NCBI GenBank assembly: GCA_036346375.1
Contig: JAYEVE010001051.1
Location: 1-64,000 of the forward strand
Direction of reading: 5' to 3'
Length of the DNA stretch: 64,000 nt
Source: Guadua angustifolia
Lineage: Eukaryota; Streptophyta; Magnoliopsida; Poales; Poaceae
Positions 58,150 through 64,000 of the stretch are shown in pieces. Numbering within the stretch: the first letter of the stretch is position 1; the number at the start of each line of letters is the position of its first letter. A program made the translations under genes and the position numbers. The notes beneath the pieces were generated by a model, which was not told the DNA's origin, did not search any database, and worked only from the letters and a program-made list of their open reading frames with translations.

Positions 58150-58680
58150 TGGATAATCGACTGAAAGTTTTCGCCCTCCCCAAGCCTTCTCGCGAAGCGG
58201 CACCGCCTTTCCATCTTCACTCGACGCTTTTGCCATGGCCAAGTGGGGAAAAGCACCTTATCGGTCACGAGGATGAAGGAGCTCGAGGCCACAGAAACGT
58301 TGGATCAGTGACTGGCGGTTGCCGGTGGCGAGACCAACCTCATCCAGAGATGGCGAGATCGTCAAGATCGCGGCGACATTCCCTCTTGGCTGCGGACCGG
58401 AGAGCGAATTCTTGGCCGACATCCTCGGCAGGTTGCAGATTGAAGTGATCAACACGGTACCCAACTCCATCCTCACCTTAGCCGTCTTCTCCCATCTATC
58501 GAGGGGTTCCGGGATTCTTCCCACCCTCTCTTCTTCTTCCTTCTTCTCCTCTTAGCTCAGGAAGGACCCGTGGTCGGTGCCTCTACTTCCGGCGGCAGGG
58601 CTCAAGTGGGCTCTGCCCAAGATCCTGGCAGGACTCTCTTGGTCCATGGTCTGAGCGTTGGTTCTACCTCAAGAAGGGGA
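58150..58680 (+). pseudogene. Antisense ORF of the second Gypsy, N-terminal part (Transposase_28-like)
   Basis: On the strand opposite to pol, ESEFLADILGRLQIEVINTV and PNSILTLAVFSHLSRGSGIL (58400-58520) correspond to the block of the same kind in the antisense ORF at 48938-49609. The SFFSS end and the WSERWFYL words near 58655 continue the family pattern. The frame changes several times. Function unknown. Confidence 0.6.
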
Positions 58681-60470
58681 GAACGGGAGGCTGCGATCTG
58701 AAGGAGCCGCCATCATCGGGAAGATAGAGACCCCAGATCGAGGACCTCAACATCGACGCAGGCCATCGCCGCCATCCACCTTTGCGCCACACGCGGTCTC
58801 ACCGTCGAGCGATCGCGAACGATTTTCTGCGGAATCGGTGTCCCCCTGCGGAAGAGGTTACATCCGTTCTCCCAGATCCGAGGACGCGACGATTCGACCG
58901 CGAGAGTTCATCTGTAAGGTCTTCACCACAAAGCTTTTGATTGACTTCGTACTTCTTCCTCCTATGATGGCTCTTGCTCGTGTAGCGCCAAGGAGTCCCT
59001 GGTCGCGGCGAGGATCACGTGAAATGTTCGGAAACCGGCGTATGAATACACCTCGACGATCCGGTCTCAAGAACGTCTTGCATTTAAAACCCGAGGTAAG
59101 CCTTCCACGACCTCTGACCTCCTCGAACATCGCACGTCTTTGCTCGACCCGTGCTTACTTGTAGGATCATCAAGAGTTGTGGGAGACAACATGAGATCGC
59201 TCCCTTGCTCGATGAGGGCAAGAGCAAAAAGGAAAAAAAGACTCCTCAACAACGGTGACCGCCGAGGACGAAGAGGCCTCACATCGAATGGGGTGATCGC
59301 GCCATGGTAAAGACGATCATAGCCAATTTCCCGAGCTCGCGCCCTTGGCTTCTCAGGGCCTAACAAAGTTTCTTTACTTGGCAGCAACAAAGCGCAGCGG
59401 CCGCCGCCAGACCACCGAGCCCCCCGCCAGGCGGTGCGGGCTCGTCGCGAGCTTTGCCTCCCCAGACCAGAGGAATGAAGTGGATTCCTCCTCCAAGCTC
59501 GGGGCGACAGGACCATCGCCGCCATCGGCGAGGCGAGGCCACCGACCTGTAAGAAACTGGCTTTGCAACCTGCTCCATCTCCGTGTTTTTCTTAGTGCTT
59601 ATCCTTGATTGCAGACCTCGAGCTTCGAGACCCGAGCTTGCCCACACCGACAATGCACCTGTTGTTATGCGAGTCCGAGTCAGGAGGGGCAGACGCCACA
59701 TGCTGGCCCCACGCCGGTCTTCCGGACAAAGCGCGCTCCGGGCCTCGGAATCGGCCCTGGTGGGAGGGTTCGACCAAGGCCTGATAGCAGGGACGAAGGG
59801 ACCCCTAAACTGCGATCAATGAGGATTACAAACACCGTGAGACAGGTACCCTCATGATCGTCGATCCTCCGAGATCGAGGGAGACATGGGCGTCCGGGCC
59901 CCTCAAGTCGCGACTCTGCCGTCGTTGGCGGCCGTGTCACCGAAGTCCTCGAGGCCCGCCGACCAAGACCGCTTGATGGCGAGACCGCGGTTCCTCGGGC
60001 CATGGAGGCGACCTTGACGGCGGAAACACTCCACGCCCGACTTGCGAACTTCCGGCCCCATGGAGCGCAAGCGTTCCACCTCTCGGGGTTGGGTGGGATC
60101 TGCCGCTGCGGCAACTCCGCCCGAAGCTGGCGGAACCCGACTCTGAGGTCGGGCTCGAAACCAGCGGCTGATACCTCTGGTCGGGGGTCCGACCCGGCGG
60201 CGATGTGGAAGGATCTCATTGCCGCCCGACACGTCGTCCGTGGCCCCGGACAAGGTGTGCTGGCGGTGATTGAAGAAGGCCTAGGTCACGGGGACCGGCG
60301 AAGGTTTTGAGATCAACGCAGCTCGCCTCGGCGAAGCTGACGAGGAGTTCTCCAGCGCCGCGTCAACGGCCCGACTCCGTGAGGTAGGAACCTTCCTTAT
60401 ATGCCCCTGTCGTTGTGTGTTCTTGACAACTTACCAAATCGTGTTCCTCGTTTTCAAGGCGGTTGGATGG
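58681..60470 (+). other. Middle of the antisense-ORF region, no clear domain
   Basis: G/C-rich sequence with overlapping open frames on both strands. I cannot choose a genuine one. It links the N-terminal block and the coiled-coil block of the antisense ORF and may include introns. Confidence 0.35.
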
Positions 60471-61090
60471 CGTGACCCGAGGGCTTCAAGGTCTCAACGA
60501 GCATGCCGGCGTGCTCGCCGAGATCTTGAACGCCGTGGAAGAGAGGGAGACCGAGCGTTCCAGGCTCTGCGACCATTGAAACCGACGCGCAGGAAATCGA
60601 GCGGCTCAACCGGGAGCTCAACGATCTGCGTCGCACGATGGTGGCGCTGGAGGCGTCCCATGCCGCCGAGCTCGAGAGGACCAAATCCTCCGAGCGCGAG
60701 CATGGGTTCAAGGCGCAGAGTCTGGCCCAGCGACCAGCGATCGAGGCCCTTGATGCGGAGCGCGCCAAGGTCGAGCTGCTGGAGAAAGCCGCCGCAGAGC
60801 GAACTTCTTCAGACTCGGCGCTCGAGACCCTTCACGCCAGGATCGAGGCCCTCGAAGGGCCGAGAACAAGCCGCCGCCGCGCCCAGCGCTTGCCGCGAAG
60901 CGCCAAGGTCGTGGCACTTAAGGAAGTCGCCGAGGAGCAAACCACTGCCACAGCCACGGCGCTCGCCGACGAGCGTGCCAAGGTCGAGGCGTTGGAGAGG
61001 ACTGTTGCCGAGCTATCATCCTCAACCAAGGTGTCCTCGAGCTAGAGGCCAAAGTCGCGGGGTTGAAGAGAAGCTTTGTCGTGCAAAGTA
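60471..61090 (+). pseudogene. Antisense ORF of the second Gypsy, coiled-coil part
   Basis: The + strand frame from 60638 reads MVALEASHAAELERTKSSER, then AERAKVELLEKAAAERTSSD, ADERAKVEALERTVAELSSS. It has heptad-like spacing of Leu, Ala and charged residues, as in a long coiled coil. The preceding words near 60540-60640 (EIERLNRELNDLRRT) are in the same style. Coiled-coil tails are common in antisense ORFs of grass Gypsy elements. The frame is broken at 61045. Confidence 0.6.
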
Positions 61091-61809
61091 GTGGCGAGAC
61101 CGCTTGACCCAACTTAACGAGCGTCGCCGAGCCCGCAGACGCAACCAACGAGGCCCTCTGCGGCAAAACCGAAGCCTCGACGCCGAGGACTGAGTCGCCG
61201 AGCTCGAAGAAGAGAAGCTTCAGCGAGATGGAGGATCTGTAGCTCAAACATCCTTGATCCTGAAACAACATTCGATGTTATCAAGCTGGTTTGGGTTACC
61301 TTTTTTTGAAGTGTGCGTTTCTTATTCGCGATCAAGATCCATAGGCCGTTCGCAGATGTTACATCCTAGCCGTTCGCAGATGTTACATCCTAGCTACCCG
61401 TTGGGTCTAAGGTCGAACAACGCCGACCTTGGACACAAGTATAAGATGAGCAAATGACCATGACCTGCGCAGAATCGAAATGGAGTACTGCGAAAAAGAA
61501 ATGCGACAAGCGAACCTAGTGAATAAATCACCAACTCCACGACCACGACCATGCACGCACTTAATAGCCGAATTGCCGAGCTTGTAGTTCAAACCACGGC
61601 GCAGGGGGTGAGTGATTGCGAAGAGTTTTGGCTTACATTGAGCTCGACCAGCGGGGGTGAGCGTAAAGCTCATGATACCCAGACTAAGGAGCGAATGCGA
61701 AAGTCGTGTCCGAAGAAAAATTTCAGAGACGCTCATAAAGGAAAAGACATGAATGATAAAAATCGGAGAATATCCTTTTATTGAAGCTTTAAAGGTATAG
61801 AGATTACAC
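61091..61809 (-). other. Spacer between the antisense ORF and pol of the second Gypsy
   Basis: No domain seen. A 24-bp unit (GCCGTTCGCAGATGTTACAT...) is duplicated in tandem at about 61345-61392. Confidence 0.5.
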
Positions 61810-62246
61810 ATAAAACTTGCGAAGTTGATCTATGTTCCACGAGCTAGAAAGCTCTCTGCCATCGGGCATCGCTAGCAGTGAAGCCCGTGCGTCTGTTGAA
61901 ACGACTCTATAGGGGCCTCCCACCGTGGGGATAACTTGTTGGTCTTTGGACAATACAGAATCCGTCTCGGGGCTAAGTCCCCAACAAGGAGCTTCCTAGG
62001 TCGTACCGTCGAGACGCATGTCTGCGAAGAGCTTGCGGTATCTGTTGTCGTAGCGATTGCATGGCATCTTACTTCTTCCGCGAGGGCAAGGTCAAGAGAC
62101 CGTTCTTGCTCGAAGTCGACGTGGTCGACCAGACTGACCCTGGCGGAGCCCAGCGTTACCTCCGGAGGCGGGGCGGCCGAGACCAAACACGAGTGAAAGG
62201 GTGTGGACCTGTTGCTTTCGCTAGCTCGTGAATACGAATAGACCAT
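61810..62246 (-). pseudogene. pol: Gypsy integrase C-terminal region
   Basis: The - strand reads PPEVTLGSARVSLVDHVDFE, RSLDLALAEEVRCHAIATT and VRPRKLLVGDLAPRRIL, then KTNKLSPRWEAPIESF. This is the segment following the integrase core, ending in the GPF/Y-type module that binds DNA or chromatin. It is separated from the core by a frame change at about 62250. Confidence 0.8.
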
Positions 62247-62278
62247 AAGACGTGGGAAGTTAATCCACCTGTGTCGTG

Positions 62279-63303
62279 TCAGAAGCGTTTGAGCTCATCT
62301 GTAACTCGCCTTTTGACGCCTTGGACGATCTGTCCGTTGGCGCGCTCTGCCGCTCCGTTGCTCTGAGGATGAGCCACCGAAGCGAAACACACTTTGGTGC
62401 CCATGTCCTCGCAGAATTCCTGGAATAATTCACTGGTAAACTGAGTACCATTGTCAGTGATAATTCTGCATGGAACCCCATACCTGGTGACCACGGACAA
62501 GCGGAAAAAACGAACAGCGGCCCGAGCAGTGATGGTCGAGACCGGCTCAGCCTCAATCCATTTGGTGAATGTGTCGATGGCTACGAACAGGAACTTTCTC
62601 CCCGGTTGCACGGGAAAGGGCCGAGGATATCGAGCCCCCAGGTCGAGAAAGGCCAGGCAAGCGGAATGGTCTGAAGAGCGTAGGCCGGCTGGTGTACCTT
62701 TCTGGCGTGAAACTGACATGCTCGGCAGGTTCGGACAATATCCCGAGCATCCTGTAATGCCGTCGGCGAAGAATATCCTGCACGGAAGGCCTTGCCGACC
62801 ATTGTCTGTCTGAAGAGTCGCCTACGAGACCTCGAGTGGATGTCGTTGAGTAGGTACTTACCCTCCTCCGTGGAGATGCACCGAGTCATGATGCCGAGAC
62901 ATTCCGTCAGAGAGCTTGCCATCCACGAGTTTATACAAGCTTGCTCGGCGCAATTAATACGCTTAGCGGGGTGGGCGGCAGTCACCCCGTGCGAAGCGTG
63001 TATGGGTTTGGCCCATGCGGAATACCTTCTACCACAGCAAAGTACGACCTCGATCGGAGATAAAGCCGGAGCCGTCGGCGTCTCGAGGATGACGTTGGGG
63101 GTATCTCTTCGTCGGAAGAGCCGAGCTTGGAGAGAAAGTCCACCTTTGGAGTTGTCCTTCCTTGGGACATGCCTAAGCTCCAAATTCTCGAACCATTTCT
63201 CCATCTTGCGGACCTCGGCGAGATACCTTGCCATTGCATCCCCGAGCATTGATAGTCCTTGTTGTCTTGGTTGATGACGAGTGGGAGTCTCCTTCACGAC
63301 CAA
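62279..63303 (-). pseudogene. pol: Gypsy integrase: zinc-binding part and intact-looking catalytic core
   Basis: The zinc-binding part is near 62880-62730 (TEEGKYLLNDIHS, VGKAFRAGY, then CRACQFHARKVHQPA). The catalytic core is in another frame at 62640-62285: FLFVAIDTFTKWIEAEPVST (Asp), CRIITDNGTQFTSELFQEFC (Asp), AHPQSNGAAERANGQIVQGV (Glu), so the D,D-E triad is present. The spacing between the last two is normal. A shift at about 62600 separates the two parts, and the start overlaps the end of RNase H. Confidence 0.88.
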
Positions 63304-63315
63304 CCGTCATGACGC

Positions 63316-64000
63316 CTAAGGACTTGCAGGCTCGTAAGCCCGCCAAGAGAGCTTCATATTCGCCATGTTATTGGTCGCAGAAAGCCAAAACGAACTACAT
63401 ACCTCAATCGAGTCGCCCATTGGTAAGGATAAGTATCCCAGCCCGAAGCGTTTGAAGGACCTCGAGCCGTCGAAGAACATGATCCAGGGCTCCTCTTCTT
63501 CGACCTCGAGCCCAGGGGCGGGCTGTGATGTCTGTTCGACGACGAAGTCGGCGAGCACTTGCGACTTGATAGCTGTTCGGGCCACGACCTGGACGTCAAA
63601 CGCCGCCAGCTCCATAGCCCATTTGGCTACCCTCCCGCCGCCTTCTGGATTCCGCAGGATGTCACCGAGCGGAAAATTGCTCGGGACGACCACAGAATGC
63701 GCCTGGAAGTAATGTCGAAGCTTGCGCGAGGCCATGAGAAGAGCGTACAGCAGTTTCTGCACTTGCGGGTACCGCTCCTTTGGGCCATGTAAGACCTCGC
63801 TGACATAGTAAATCGGATGCTGCTGTGTCCCCCGTTCGGCAACCAGGACAGCACTTACGGCTTGGGTGGTGGCTGCAAGGTAGAGCAACAACCTTTCGCC
63901 AGGCTGCGGAGTTGTAAGGAGGGGTGGGGATGACAGATATACCTTCAGCTCGTCGAAAGATCGTTGTGCTTCTGGCGTCCATTCAAAGCCCCCGTGCTTA
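63316..64000 (-). pseudogene. pol: Gypsy RNase H and end of RT, cut by the window edge
   Basis: A single frame is open from the window edge to 63316. It includes the RT tail (FEWTPEAQRSFDELKVYLSS), RQHPI-type sequence QQHPIYYVSEVLHGPKERYP, LLYALLMASRKLRHYFQAHS, AKWAMELAAFDVQVVARTAI and LADFVVEQT. It then reads PWIMFFDGSRSFKRFGLG, where the second RNase H begins with its active-site Asp. The next part of RNase H is in a different frame. The start is outside the window. Confidence 0.88.

Larger units (their letters stand above)
57241..64000 (-). mobile_element. Second Gypsy element, running off the window
   Basis: On the - strand it contains RNase H (64000-63316), integrase (63303-61810), an antisense-ORF region (61090-58150 on the + strand) and a 3' LTR (57843-57241). 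It was inserted in Copia pol or its vicinity: Copia RNase H ends exactly where this LTR begins. GTTAA at 57236-57240 is a candidate target duplication, to be checked at the far end outside this window. Confidence 0.85.

Overview
This window looks like nuclear heterochromatin from a grass (Poaceae-type) genome. Nearly all recognisable content is nested transposable elements: long-LTR Copia and Gypsy retrotransposons with antisense ORFs, a CACTA family with TNP2/DUF4218/DUF4216 and Transposase_24/Ulp1-like genes, and several MITE families. I find no convincing host gene, tRNA, rRNA or CRISPR. The species cannot be named from the sequence alone. Almost every coding region is frameshifted, so the genes are listed as pseudogenes.

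Layout. 1-3482 is AT-rich sequence without a gene. 3483-11021 is a full-length + strand Copia element with ~1.58 kb LTRs and a CCCCT target duplication. 11362-12335 is an older Copia remnant (RT fragment, polypurine tract, LTR start). 12331-20735 is AT-rich and holds tandem duplications, an inverted-repeat element, a CACTA-like repeat remnant and two MITEs.

The centre (20736-40951) is a CACTA-in-CACTA nest. A complete + strand CACTA element (21573-33272, TIRs, TTA target duplication) sits inside the Ulp1-like exon of an older, related - strand CACTA element. The older copy survives as 33273-40951 on the right and 20736-21572 on the left. Both copies have the same plan: a tnpD-type transposase gene, an internal array of subterminal-type repeats, then a second gene joining a Transposase_24-like part to a degenerate Ulp1 (C48) protease-like part. 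Each gene of the + element is preceded by a homologous leader that can fold into two hairpins; a third leader copy lies in the older element.

The right third is two more nests. A - strand Copia element (LTRs at 41546-41986 and 52947-53359, with an extra gag copy beyond the left LTR) is split by a + strand Gypsy element (43978-51396, target duplication GTTAG). At 40951 this Copia is fused to the truncated old CACTA. A further - strand Copia (long repeat-rich LTR, RNase H) is interrupted at about 57241 by a - strand Gypsy that runs off the right edge. Both Gypsy elements carry an antisense ORF between pol and the 3' LTR.

The relative order of events can be read from the nesting: the old CACTA precedes the new CACTA and its MITEs, the Copia at 41-53 kb precedes the Gypsy within it, and the Copia at 55-57 kb precedes the rightmost Gypsy. 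The most interesting material is the duplicated hairpin leader of the CACTA family, the catalytic changes in its Ulp1-like gene, and a segment of about 100 bp shared between this CACTA and the unrelated Copia LTR.
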